Origin: Acidobacteriaceae bacterium
GTDB taxonomy: Bacteria; Acidobacteriota; Terriglobia; Terriglobales; Acidobacteriaceae
Direction: 5' to 3'
Assembly: GCA_030041045.1 (NCBI GenBank)
Contig: JASHOQ010000018.1
Span: 1-64,000, forward strand
Length of the DNA stretch: 64,000 nucleotides
The notes below the pieces were generated by a model. It was not told the DNA's origin, ran no database searches, and was given only the letters and a program-made list of their open reading frames with translations. Positions 49,475-58,063 of the stretch are shown here, one piece after another. The stretch's first letter is position 1. Each line of letters opens with the position of its first letter. Both the position numbers and the translations under genes were made by a program.

Positions 49475-51109
49475 ATGACGCGCCTCTCTCGCCGCCTCGT
49501 CCACTGCTGCGCCGCGGTCGCGCTCGCAGCTGCTTTTGCCCGTCCCTGCATCGCGCAGGCCGCGCCGCGTCTTCCCGGCGAACTGGTCTGGACCATCGGC
49601 TACGACCCCAAGACATTCGATCCCGCCAAGGTCGACGATCAGGAATCGGAGATGGTTCGCTATCTCACCGCCGGCGTGCTGCTGCGCTTCAACCGTCTCA
49701 CGCAAAAGGTTGAGCCGGAGCTCGCGCAGAGCTGGAGCCTTTCTGAAGACGGCAAGATGGTCACCTTCAAGCTGCGCCCGAATCTGAAATTCTCTGACGG
49801 CTCCAGCCTCGCAGCGCAGGATGCCGCCTGGTCCATCCGCCGCGTGCTCGATCCCGCAACCGCCTCACCCGTTGCCGAGGAATTCCTCTCACCCGCGGGC
49901 GTGAGAGTGGAAACGCCCGGCGCATCCACCGTCATCGTGCATCTGCCGCAGCGCGTTATCGGCATCGGCAAAGTCTTCGACGAGATCGCCATCGAGCCCG
50001 CCAACCATCCCAGTGAAGCGCGCGTTACCTCCGGCCCCTTCGTGCTCGCCGACTATCGCCGCTCGCAGTACGTGCGCCTCCGCCGCAACCCATCTTTCTC
50101 GTCGGCAGCCGGCGCCGGTCCTGCGCTTGCCGCCGGTGTGCGCCTCGATATTCTCGAAAACCCCGAACAGGAAACCCGCCTCTTCGAGCGCGGCGAGTAC
50201 GACCTGATCCAGAACCTCGCGCCCGACTACTTTGAGCTGCTCAAGAGCCGCGATCTTTCTTCTGTCCGCGATCTCGGACCCTCGCTGAACACCGAGCAGA
50301 TGTGGTTCAACCAGTTTCCCTTGGCGCCCATTCCCGCGTGGGAAAAGGCGTGGTTCTCCAACCGCGCCTTTCGTGTCGCGGTCTCCCAGGCCATTCATCG
50401 TGACGATCTCGCCCGCATCGCCTATCTTGGCCACGCCACGCCCGCCTACGGCTTCATCTCGCCGGCCGACGCGGCGTGGCACGACGCCAGCCTCACCGCT
50501 CCGCGCACGGATGTGGCCGCGGCCAAAGCCGGTTTGGCGCGCGCCGGCTTCCACTGGCACGGTTCGCACCTCGAAGACGCGTCCGGTCACCCGGTGAGGT
50601 TTTCGATCCTGACGAATGAGGGCAACGCCGCGCGGCAGAAGATGGCCACGCTCATCCAGCAGGATCTGGCCGCGCTCGGCATCGACGTCACCGTGGTGGC
50701 TCTTGATTTTCCCGCGCTCATCGAGCGCCTGATGCACACGCAGGATTACGAAGCCTGCCTGCTGGGCCTGGAAAACGTCGATCCCGATCCCAACGCGATG
50801 ATGAATCTCTGGCTCAGCTCCTCGCCCAATCACCAGTGGGATCCGTCGGAAAAAACGCCGGCCACGCTGTGGGAAGCCGAGATCGATCGCGAGATGAATT
50901 TGCAGGCGAGCACACGCGTTGATTCCGAGCGCAAGCGCGCCGTCGATCGCGTCCAGGAAATCGTCGCTGACGAGCAGCCGTTCATCTATCTCGTCTACCC
51001 CAACGTCCTGGTTGCGATTTCCCCGCGGCTGCAGGGCGTCCGCCCGGCCGTGCTCGCGCCCAGCCTGGTCTGGAACGTCCAGGACCTTCGCCTTGCGGAG
51101 GCGCGATGA
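49475..51109 (+). CDS. ABC transporter substrate-binding protein, family 5 (DppA/OppA-like)
   Basis: This is a 544-residue periplasmic binding protein. The signal peptide is residues 1 to about 29 (hydrophobic core then CIAQA). Family 5 blocks are GYDPKTFDPAKVDDQESEMV, AQSWSLSEDGKMVTFKLRPNLKFSDG and SGPFVLADYRRSQYVRLRRN. These proteins bind peptides, nickel or opines; the ligand cannot be told. Unusually it lies after the permeases rather than first. Confidence 0.87.
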   Translation: MTRLSRRLVHCCAAVALAAAFARPCIAQAAPRLPGELVWTIGYDPKTFDPAKVDDQESEMVRYLTAGVLLRFNRLTQKVEPELAQSWSLSEDGKMVTFKLRPNLKFSDGSSLAAQDAAWSIRRVLDPATASPVAEEFLSPAGVRVETPGASTVIVHLPQRVIGIGKVFDEIAIEPANHPSEARVTSGPFVLADYRRSQYVRLRRNPSFSSAAGAGPALAAGVRLDILENPEQETRLFERGEYDLIQNLAPDYFELLKSRDLSSVRDLGPSLNTEQMWFNQFPLAPIPAWEKAWFSNRAFRVAVSQAIHRDDLARIAYLGHATPAYGFISPADAAWHDASLTAPRTDVAAAKAGLARAGFHWHGSHLEDASGHPVRFSILTNEGNAARQKMATLIQQDLAALGIDVTVVALDFPALIERLMHTQDYEACLLGLENVDPDPNAMMNLWLSSSPNHQWDPSEKTPATLWEAEIDREMNLQASTRVDSERKRAVDRVQEIVADEQPFIYLVYPNVLVAISPRLQGVRPAVLAPSLVWNVQDLRLAEAR

Positions 51110-51948
51110 ACGCCGGCCCGCTTCTTCGCGTCGATCTCGAGGCCGGCTATGCCGGCAAGCCGGTGCTGCGGTCGATTCGTTTTGAACTTCAGCGCGGCGA
51201 GGTCCTCGGCCTGGTGGGTGCGAGCGGCGCCGGCAAGAGCACCCTGGCTTCCTCTCTGCTCGGCCTCTTGCCCTGGCGCGGCGGCAGTGTTCGCGGCGAA
51301 GTCGTGCTCGAAGGCGAAAACCTGCTCGCTCTTGCGCCGCGCAAACTGCGCACCATCCTGGGCCGCAGCGTGGCCCTCATTCCCCAGAGCCCCATGACCG
51401 CGCTCAACGCCGCCATCAGCCTCGAAAGCCACTTCCGTGAAGCCTGGAAAGCCCACCGGCGCACGGATCGCGGCGCTCTGAACGCCCGCGTGCTGGAGCT
51501 CCTGGCCGAAGTGCAGTTGCCGCCCGATCGCGACTTTCTCCGCCGGCGTCCATCCCAGATCAGCGTCGGCCAGGCGCAACGCGTGCTCATCGCTCTGGCT
51601 CTGCTGCACCGCCCTCCGCTTCTCATCGCCGACGAGCCGACCAGCGCACTCGATCCCGTCACGCAAGCGCAGATCGTCCAATTGCTGCGCACGCTGAGTC
51701 GCCGCCACCATGTCACGCTGCTATACATCTCCCACGATCTCGTCTCCGTGCTGCAGCTCGCCGACCGCGTCGCTGTTATCGACCGGGGAGCTCTCGTGGA
51801 GAGCCTGCCGGTTACGGAGCTGGCTCGCGCACAGCATCCCTCCACGCTCGCGCTTCTGCACGCGCTCCCGGTCCCGGTTGAGGTCCTTTTGAGCTTCCGC
51901 GAGCCCTCGTTGAGCGAGGAAAAATCCATTACTTTTAGCCAATCTTGA
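51106..51948 (+). CDS. Peptide-type ABC transporter ATP-binding protein
   Basis: This is a 280-residue ATPase. The Walker A is GASGAGKST, the Walker B LLIADEPTSALD and the switch His is in YISHDL. The ABC signature reads ISVGQAQRV instead of LSGGQ. Peptide importers usually have two ATPases (DppD and DppF); only one is here, so it may act as a homodimer. ATGA overlap with the binding-protein gene. Confidence 0.85.
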   Translation: MNAGPLLRVDLEAGYAGKPVLRSIRFELQRGEVLGLVGASGAGKSTLASSLLGLLPWRGGSVRGEVVLEGENLLALAPRKLRTILGRSVALIPQSPMTALNAAISLESHFREAWKAHRRTDRGALNARVLELLAEVQLPPDRDFLRRRPSQISVGQAQRVLIALALLHRPPLLIADEPTSALDPVTQAQIVQLLRTLSRRHHVTLLYISHDLVSVLQLADRVAVIDRGALVESLPVTELARAQHPSTLALLHALPVPVEVLLSFREPSLSEEKSITFSQS

Positions 51949-52365
51949 TGGTTACCGACGTAAATGCGCAGAGCACGGCATCGGCACTGGCTAAAAGGTA
52001 ATTCCACTTACTCGCCACGCGTCGATTGTCGAGTGGTCTGCTAATTGCCCCTTACACCGGCCTCTCCGCCAACTTATTCATCTTTCTAGTAATCCTGCAC
52101 TTCGCCGCTCGTCCGCAAGCTGCCCGCAGAGGCATTTGCACACTATGCAATTCCTTGCATGTTATTCGAGTAACGTTACAAAAATGAGGTACAGAGCGGT
52201 GATCCACACTACAACCTGCTGGCAATTGATGACCAAAGTCCATAAAACTATAAATCGAGTTACAGGCGACAAGCATCCCGAACGAGGTTCGCCATCCAGG
52301 CAACGCAGTCTATTGGTCAACCTAAGAATTGCATTGAAATCATCTGCGAGATCGCGGAGGTATAT
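51949..52365. other. AT-richer intergenic region before the subtilisin gene
   Basis: This 417-bp gap is clearly less GC-rich than its surroundings. It holds two inverted repeats (52145-52179) and ends in GGAGG at 52356-52360, five bases before the subtilisin start. Small frames in it show no family likeness. It is probably a promoter and regulatory region. Confidence 0.45.
52145..52179. promoter_or_regulatory. Pair of palindromes, candidate regulator sites
   Basis: ATGCAA-TTCC-TTGCAT (52145-52160) is a perfect inverted repeat and is followed at once by GTTATTCGAGTAACGTTAC, which holds the perfect palindrome GTAACGTTAC (52170-52179). They lie about 190 bp upstream of the subtilisin start. Confidence 0.4.
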
Positions 52366-54282
52366 ATGTTACGGGCACGCTATCTAATGGTCGTCGGGTT
52401 ATTGCTGGCACTTACCGGCACACTATCGGCAACGGCTCAGTCAACAAGCAGCAAGATCTCACCCGACCTCCAGGCGCTTATCGCTTCAGGTTCCCCGTCG
52501 CAAAACGTGCAGGTGATCATTCAGTACAGTAATCCGCCTTCAAGCTCTTCCACGTCTTCAGGGTCTTCATCATCTTCAGGGTCTTCAGGAGGGCTGCTGG
52601 GCGGCCTGCTGGGGGGCGTGGTGGGACTTGTGGGTGGACTGGTGGTTGGCCTGGTGACCATTGTCCTGGGCGTGATCAACGGAATCGTCGCCATCGTGCC
52701 TTTGGGGCAAATCAACAGCATTGCGGCAAACCCGAATGTGATTTATATCTCGCCCGACCGCACCGTGACCTCGCGCCAGGAAGTGACCATTACGGCGGCT
52801 GAGTATACAACCGAGCCCATCAATGCTCCCGCCGTCTGGCAACAGGGCTATATCGGCACCAATGTCGGCGTTGCCGTGATCGATAGCGGCATCACTCCGG
52901 TGCCCGACCTCAACAGCAACTTGCTCACGCTGCCTCTGAGCCTGCCCACACTAGCGCAGCTTCGCGCCTCGGAAAATGAGGATCCGCCCTTCAGCACCGG
53001 GCGCATCGTTTACAGCCAGAATTTCGTTTCCGGACAGGATGACGCCTACGATCATTACGGCCACGGCACGCTGGTCGCCGGGCTCATCGCCGGCAACGGC
53101 GCTGATTCCACCGGCCCCGAGTATTTCCGCACCTTCCGCGGCGCCGCGCCCAACGCCAACATTGTCAACCTGCGCGCTCTCGATGAGAACGGCGCCGGAA
53201 CCGACTCTTCCGTCATCGCCGCCATCCAGCAGGCCATCTCTCTCAAGGACACCTTCAACATCCGCGTCATCAATCTTTCGCTCGGCCGGCCCATCTACGA
53301 GACCTACACCCTCGATCCGCTTTGCCAGGCCGTGGAGCAGGCGTGGAAAGCCGGCATCGTGGTCGTGGTGGCCGCCGGCAACGACGGCCGCGACCTGAAT
53401 GAAAACCCTGAGGGCTACGGCACCATCAATTCGCCCGGCAACGATCCCTACGTTGTCACCGTGGGCGCCATGCGCACCATGGAGACCGCACCCATCAACG
53501 ACGACCTCATTGCCAGCTACAGCTCCAAGGGGCCGTCGTTCATCGATCACTTTGTGAAGCCCGATATCGTCGCGCCCGGCAACATCGTCACCAGCCTTGA
53601 ATTCGACGACGATCCGCTCGCCGACGAGAACCCTTCCTTCTACACCTGGTATTCCTTCTATCAAACCAACGGCAGCGAAACGCCCTCTTCGGAATACTTC
53701 CCCATGAGCGGCACCAGCATGTCCAGCGCCGTGGCCAGCGGAGCCGTAGCCGATCTGCTGCAGGCTGCGCCCAGCCTCACTCCCGATAAGGCGAAGGCTT
53801 TGCTCATGGTCAGCGGCGACCGCACCTACTTCCCGCTCACCAGCAGCGTGGTCGCGGACGGCGTGACCTACAACGCCAATTACGACGTCTTCACCGTCGG
53901 CGCCGGCTACCTCGACATTGCCGCCACCATCAACGCCGCGCAGACCATCGGCTCAACCGTTCCCTCCGGAACCGCCATGTCGCCCATCGCCGTCTACAAC
54001 GCGGACAACGGCGAAACCACCGCGGTCACAGAATCCGGTTCGCTCTGGACCGCTGCCGGTCCCTGGTCGGCATCGGCCGTCTATGGCGGCCGCGCCTTCA
54101 TCAGCGGCACCAACTCCGCCGCGCTGTGGGGCACAACCGGCCTCTACGGCGAAGCGGATCCCGACGGCTTTACCGTCCTCTGGGGCAAGACCGTCCTCTG
54201 GGGCAAGAGCACGCCGGAAGCCGAGACCGTCCTTTGGGGTAAATCCGGCGACGGCACTGCCTCGGTTCCCCTCGAATACTGA
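52366..54282 (+). CDS. Secreted S8 (subtilisin) serine peptidase
   Basis: This is a 638-residue peptidase with a signal peptide (residues 1 to about 24). The catalytic residues are D173 (VAVIDSGI), H233 (HYGHGTLVAG) and S451 (MSGTSMSS), with oxyanion N339 (VAAGND). The prodomain (about 30-140) resembles inhibitor I9 but is split by a Ser-rich then Gly/Val/Leu-rich insert (about 57-108: runs of Ser, then GLLGGLLGG and VVGLVGGLV), which could span a membrane. The C-terminal 110 residues carry repeated TVLWGK-type motifs. It should act outside the cytoplasm. Confidence 0.87.
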   Translation: MLRARYLMVVGLLLALTGTLSATAQSTSSKISPDLQALIASGSPSQNVQVIIQYSNPPSSSSTSSGSSSSSGSSGGLLGGLLGGVVGLVGGLVVGLVTIVLGVINGIVAIVPLGQINSIAANPNVIYISPDRTVTSRQEVTITAAEYTTEPINAPAVWQQGYIGTNVGVAVIDSGITPVPDLNSNLLTLPLSLPTLAQLRASENEDPPFSTGRIVYSQNFVSGQDDAYDHYGHGTLVAGLIAGNGADSTGPEYFRTFRGAAPNANIVNLRALDENGAGTDSSVIAAIQQAISLKDTFNIRVINLSLGRPIYETYTLDPLCQAVEQAWKAGIVVVVAAGNDGRDLNENPEGYGTINSPGNDPYVVTVGAMRTMETAPINDDLIASYSSKGPSFIDHFVKPDIVAPGNIVTSLEFDDDPLADENPSFYTWYSFYQTNGSETPSSEYFPMSGTSMSSAVASGAVADLLQAAPSLTPDKAKALLMVSGDRTYFPLTSSVVADGVTYNANYDVFTVGAGYLDIAATINAAQTIGSTVPSGTAMSPIAVYNADNGETTAVTESGSLWTAAGPWSASAVYGGRAFISGTNSAALWGTTGLYGEADPDGFTVLWGKTVLWGKSTPEAETVLWGKSGDGTASVPLEY

Positions 54283-54382
54283 TCCACGCCTACGATACTT
54301 TCCACGCTCACGACACACGGCCGCGCTCGTTTATCCCTCCTCGAGCGCAGTCGTGAGCGCGTTTGCAGCGTTCTAAGTAATT

Positions 54383-54441
54383 GTGCAGGGCGAGTCAACG
54401 CAGTCGAGCCGTCGCGAACCCAGGAAGCGACGGCCCTGCAC
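54383..54441. terminator. Structured hairpin between two convergent genes
   Basis: GTGCAGGG (54383-54390) pairs with CCCTGCAC (54434-54441) and CCGTCGC (54409-54415) with GCGACGG (54427-54433). The right arm is continuous over 15 bases, while the left arm is split by an 18-base bulge. It sits between the convergent subtilisin and wecG genes; another weak hairpin is at 54323-54348. Confidence 0.5.
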
Positions 54442-54488
54442 ATGAACTGCGCATCCCCACGGCATTTCCTGAGGTGCTCTTGCCGGTC

Positions 54489-55352
54489 TCAAACCACGCG
54501 CCGCACTCTCGCCAGCTGTTGCGCAATGTGCCACAGGAACGCGGGATTGTTGCGCAGGTAACGCCGGCCCAGCCGCCTGGGATCCTGCATCAGCCGGTGC
54601 ACCCACTGCAATCCCGCGCGCTTCACCCAGCGCGGACAATCCCTGATCAGCCCGGCGTGATAATCGAACGCGGCGCCCACTCCTGCCAGCAGCGGCGCTC
54701 CCAGCCGCTCCGCGTACCGGGCCATGAATCGCTCCTGTTTCGGCGTGCTCAGCCCCACCCACACAATGTGCGGACGGGCCCGGCGCACGCGTGCGCAGAT
54801 CTCTTCTGCCTGCGCCTCCGTAAGCGCGCCAAACGGCGGCGTCCAGGTTCCCACCACCTGCAGTCCCGGGAATCTGCGCTCCAGGGCCGCGCGCAGCATC
54901 TCCGCCACGCCCGGCTTCCCGCCGCAGAGGAAGTTCCGATATCCGCGCTCCACCGAACGCACGCACATCGCCGCCATGAACTCGGGCCCGAAGACCCTAT
55001 CCATCTCCCGCAACCCCTGCATGCGTCCCACCCACGTCATGGGCATGCCATCCGGAGCATTGACCACGGCGCCGTTCAAAATGCCGCGAAACTCCGGGTC
55101 CCTCTTCGCCTCCATCACCCCGTGCACGCCGGTCAAGCAGATGTATCCCGCCTCGCCCGCCGCGATCCATCGCTCGGCCAGATCGACCGCCCGCGCTAAA
55201 TCGATCGCCGACACCTGCACGCCCAGCACATCGGCATGCGCGTGCTGCAGCGGGCCATCGCTCCTTCCCGCACCGGCGCCGCCCGGGCCAGCCGCCGTCC
55301 CGCCGCTTCCTGCGTCGCCGTTTTCATCGCACACATCCATCGCCCGGCTCAT
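54489..55352 (-). CDS. WecG/TagA/CpsF-family glycosyltransferase
   Basis: This is a 287-residue glycosyltransferase that adds a sugar, often N-acetylmannosaminuronate or N-acetylmannosamine, to a lipid-linked intermediate. Family blocks are YICLTGVHGVMEAKRDPEFR, NAPDGMPMTWVGR, HIVWVGLSTPKQERFMA and GVGAAFDYHAG. The first 35 residues are Gly/Ala-rich and not conserved. It is the last gene of the polysaccharide operon and abuts the sugar-phosphate transferase gene. Confidence 0.9.
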   Translation of the reverse strand: MSRAMDVCDENGDAGSGGTAAGPGGAGAGRSDGPLQHAHADVLGVQVSAIDLARAVDLAERWIAAGEAGYICLTGVHGVMEAKRDPEFRGILNGAVVNAPDGMPMTWVGRMQGLREMDRVFGPEFMAAMCVRSVERGYRNFLCGGKPGVAEMLRAALERRFPGLQVVGTWTPPFGALTEAQAEEICARVRRARPHIVWVGLSTPKQERFMARYAERLGAPLLAGVGAAFDYHAGLIRDCPRWVKRAGLQWVHRLMQDPRRLGRRYLRNNPAFLWHIAQQLARVRRVV

Positions 55353-56876
55353 TCACACTCCACGCATGGCAAAAAACAGCGTATGGATCAGAATCGCGGC
55401 ATCCAGAAACAAGTTGCGGTTCTGAATGTAATAGAGGTCGTAGTGGACGTTCTCGTGAATCCGGAACTCCCGGTCCGCACTCAGTTGCCACAATCCGGTG
55501 ATGCCGGGCGGAACCTGCAGCCGCCGTTGGTGCGCGTGCGCATGCCTCTCCACCAGGAACGGCATCTCCGGCCTCGGGCCCACCAGCGACATGCTGCCCA
55601 AAAGAACATTGAACAATTGCGGCAGCTCGTCCAGGCTCGTCCGCCTCAGGAACCTTCCCGCCCGCGTGATGCGCCGGTCGGCGGGGCTCACCGGAGACAC
55701 GTCGTACTTGGCCGCGTGGCGGCCCATGGTGCGAAATTTGATGATCTCGAAGACGCGCCCCCCGCAACCCACCCGCTTCTGCATAAACAGCGCCGGTCCC
55801 GGCGAATCCATCCGCACCCACAGGGCAATCGCCAGCATCAGTGGGGCCAGAACAACCAGAAGGATCGAAGCCAGCATCAGGTCCAAGGCCCTTTTTGCCA
55901 GCGCCGAGCGTCCCGGAGCCGAATCGGCTCTCGCCGTCAGCAGAAGTCCGTCGGCCTGCAGCAGCTCCGGCTGTTGCCATGCCTCGGCGCCGGAATGGGC
56001 GAGATACAAAACGCGCATGCCCATTCGCTCCGCCATCTGCGCTGCCTCCGCCGATTGCGTTGGCGACGCGTTTTCGCTCGCCATCACCAGCACGTCGCAG
56101 GCGCAGGACTCGAGAAGCCGCTGCACCTGCCCGTGGCGTACGGGAACCGAGCCCCGCCCGCGATATCCCAGCGCAAACATCCATCCCGCCTGCGGCGAAA
56201 CACCGTCCTCGATTACGGCAATCGGCCTCATTCCCAGTTGCGGCGAATCGAGCAGCGCTGAAACCACGCGCCTGGCCGCGCTGCCGGCGCCGTACACCAC
56301 CACGCGCTCCACGCCGCGCCCCCGTCTGCGCAGCCGCCGCATGGCCCCCGCGAGCAAATGCTTTTCCAGGACCAGGAACAGCGGCGCCAGAAAAAGCGAT
56401 GCCGCCCATGCGGCCAGAGAGAAATGCCCGTCGAGCAGGAAGCCGAGCGGCAGCAGCATCAGCAGTGCAACCGTCGAGCTCCTCAGCGCGCGCTCGGTTT
56501 CGCGAATCTGCAGCAGGCTTCCGCCGTCGGCATAGCTCCGGTCGCCGCGGTTCAGCAGCACCACCAGCACGCCGGCAAGCGCCGCAGGCGCCATCGCCGG
56601 CCGCATCGCCATGCCCAGCTGCGCACCGCTCCACGTCGCATGAAGATCAAGGGGGCGAAGAAAAATTTCGCCCAACAGCACGCCCGCGCCGGCCGCCAGA
56701 AAGTCTCCAAGCGCGGCGAATGCGCAAAACGCTCTCCTGAATTGCTCGGACGCAGAACGCCGCCGTGCCCCGCTCTCTTCGGTAAGTTCGAAGCGAGGCT
56801 CGGCCGCGCCAGGCGCGCTCGCCGCGTACTCGGCCATCTCCGCATCGAACACCAGTGGCTGGTCGGCTGAGCTCAT
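55353..56876 (-). CDS. Polyprenyl-phosphate sugar phosphotransferase (WbaP-like)
   Basis: This is a 507-residue initiating transferase that places a sugar phosphate on undecaprenyl phosphate. N-terminal hydrophobic segments (about 60-190) are followed by a Rossmann-like CoA-binding region (VERVVVYGAGSAARRVV) and the catalytic C-terminal domain (KRALDLMLASILLVVLAPLM, FMQKRVGCGGRVFEIIKFRTM, RRTSLDELPQLFNVLLGSMSLVGPRPE). I chose ATG 56876, which overlaps the upstream gene stop as ATGA; the open frame continues further but belongs to the neighbour. Confidence 0.92.
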   Translation of the reverse strand: MSSADQPLVFDAEMAEYAASAPGAAEPRFELTEESGARRRSASEQFRRAFCAFAALGDFLAAGAGVLLGEIFLRPLDLHATWSGAQLGMAMRPAMAPAALAGVLVVLLNRGDRSYADGGSLLQIRETERALRSSTVALLMLLPLGFLLDGHFSLAAWAASLFLAPLFLVLEKHLLAGAMRRLRRRGRGVERVVVYGAGSAARRVVSALLDSPQLGMRPIAVIEDGVSPQAGWMFALGYRGRGSVPVRHGQVQRLLESCACDVLVMASENASPTQSAEAAQMAERMGMRVLYLAHSGAEAWQQPELLQADGLLLTARADSAPGRSALAKRALDLMLASILLVVLAPLMLAIALWVRMDSPGPALFMQKRVGCGGRVFEIIKFRTMGRHAAKYDVSPVSPADRRITRAGRFLRRTSLDELPQLFNVLLGSMSLVGPRPEMPFLVERHAHAHQRRLQVPPGITGLWQLSADREFRIHENVHYDLYYIQNRNLFLDAAILIHTLFFAMRGV

Positions 56877-58063
56877 AACGAGGTCCGCTCCCACGTCTCG
56901 GTGCGCAGGCGCGCGGCGCGCCGCGCGCCTCTCTTCGCTGCAAACTGCGCCATCAACCCGCCGTACAGGTCGATGTACTGCTCCGCCAGGGCTGTCTGGG
57001 AAAACTGCGGATTGACCACCGGTTCGCTCTTCGGCTGGCGCAGCGCCTCGGCGATTGCGTCGGCAAAGCGCGCCTCCGCGCCGGCGCCGAGGTTCACATA
57101 TCGGCATTGTTCGCCGCCCACTTCGCGCAGCGGCGGAATGTCGGAGCAGATTACGCGTCCGCCTGCCATCAGCGCTTCCACCACCGGCAATCCGAATCCC
57201 TCCGTGATCGAAGGCGCCACCACCGCATCGCAGTGCGCGTAGCACCATTGCAGTTCCGGGTCGGAAAGCCCTTGGAGCAGTTGCACGCGCTGACTCAGGC
57301 CGCTGCGCGCAATCAGGTTCACAATTCGCGTCGTCTCCGGTCCCGTCATGCCCACCACCAGCAGCAGCGATCGCGGGTCGATTTGGCCGCCGCGCAAGAG
57401 TCGCGCAAACGAGCGCAGCAGGAAGGGAACGTTTTTGTTCCGCCGGTGCTGCGCCACGCACAACAGAAACGGTTGCCCCTGCCAGCGCGGTATCGGTGAC
57501 GCGGCCGGGCCGCATTGCGCCGGCTCCACGCAGTTGTAAATGCGCGTGGCCTTGGCCCACACGGACGCGGGCATATAATCCCGCAGCCTGCGCCTGGTCG
57601 CGTCGGAGACGCAGGCAATGGCGTCGGCGTTGGTGAGGCATTGCCGCAGCGTGATGCGGTTGAACACGAATTTCGGAAATCCGAAGTTGCGCGGAATCTC
57701 GTAGGGATACATGTCGTGCAAGGTGACCACCGTAGGGCAGGGAAACGCCCGCGCATGCACCGGCATGGGAAATGTGAAATGCACCAGGTCCACGCCCAGC
57801 GCGCCGGCTAGCTGAGGCAGCTTGCGGTAGTGCCACCAGTTCCGGCTCAGCGACGAATGCCCCATTTCGGCGATGTGCGTAAGCAGGCGCCCGTCTGCAA
57901 CCAATCCCACTTCCGGAAGCAGTTCCGCCTGCCACGGCGCCACCACCACATGCAAAGCGGTAATCTCCGGCCGCCGCAGCAGGCAGTGCGCGGCATTGAA
58001 CGCGTGCCGCTGCAGTCCGGAAATCCCCGAAGAGAACGATGCGGCAGAGAGAAGGATCTTCAT
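56873..58063 (-). CDS. Glycosyltransferase family 4
   Basis: This is a 396-residue GT-B glycosyltransferase. The start MKILLSAASFSSGISGLQRHAFN follows GAGGAGGG. The C-terminal donor-binding half has LLVVGMTGPE, LSDPELQWCYAHCDAVVAPSITEGFGLPVVEALMAGG with the EGFGLP motif, and LREVGG. It would add one sugar of the repeat unit. Both ends overlap neighbours by four bases. Confidence 0.9.
   Translation of the reverse strand: MKILLSAASFSSGISGLQRHAFNAAHCLLRRPEITALHVVVAPWQAELLPEVGLVADGRLLTHIAEMGHSSLSRNWWHYRKLPQLAGALGVDLVHFTFPMPVHARAFPCPTVVTLHDMYPYEIPRNFGFPKFVFNRITLRQCLTNADAIACVSDATRRRLRDYMPASVWAKATRIYNCVEPAQCGPAASPIPRWQGQPFLLCVAQHRRNKNVPFLLRSFARLLRGGQIDPRSLLLVVGMTGPETTRIVNLIARSGLSQRVQLLQGLSDPELQWCYAHCDAVVAPSITEGFGLPVVEALMAGGRVICSDIPPLREVGGEQCRYVNLGAGAEARFADAIAEALRQPKSEPVVNPQFSQTALAEQYIDLYGGLMAQFAAKRGARRAARLRTETWERTSL

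Noticed and set aside
52052-52387. Two small overlapping frames upstream of the subtilisin
   Set aside because: Both lack ribosome sites and recognisable sequence; the lower GC content allows chance open frames.
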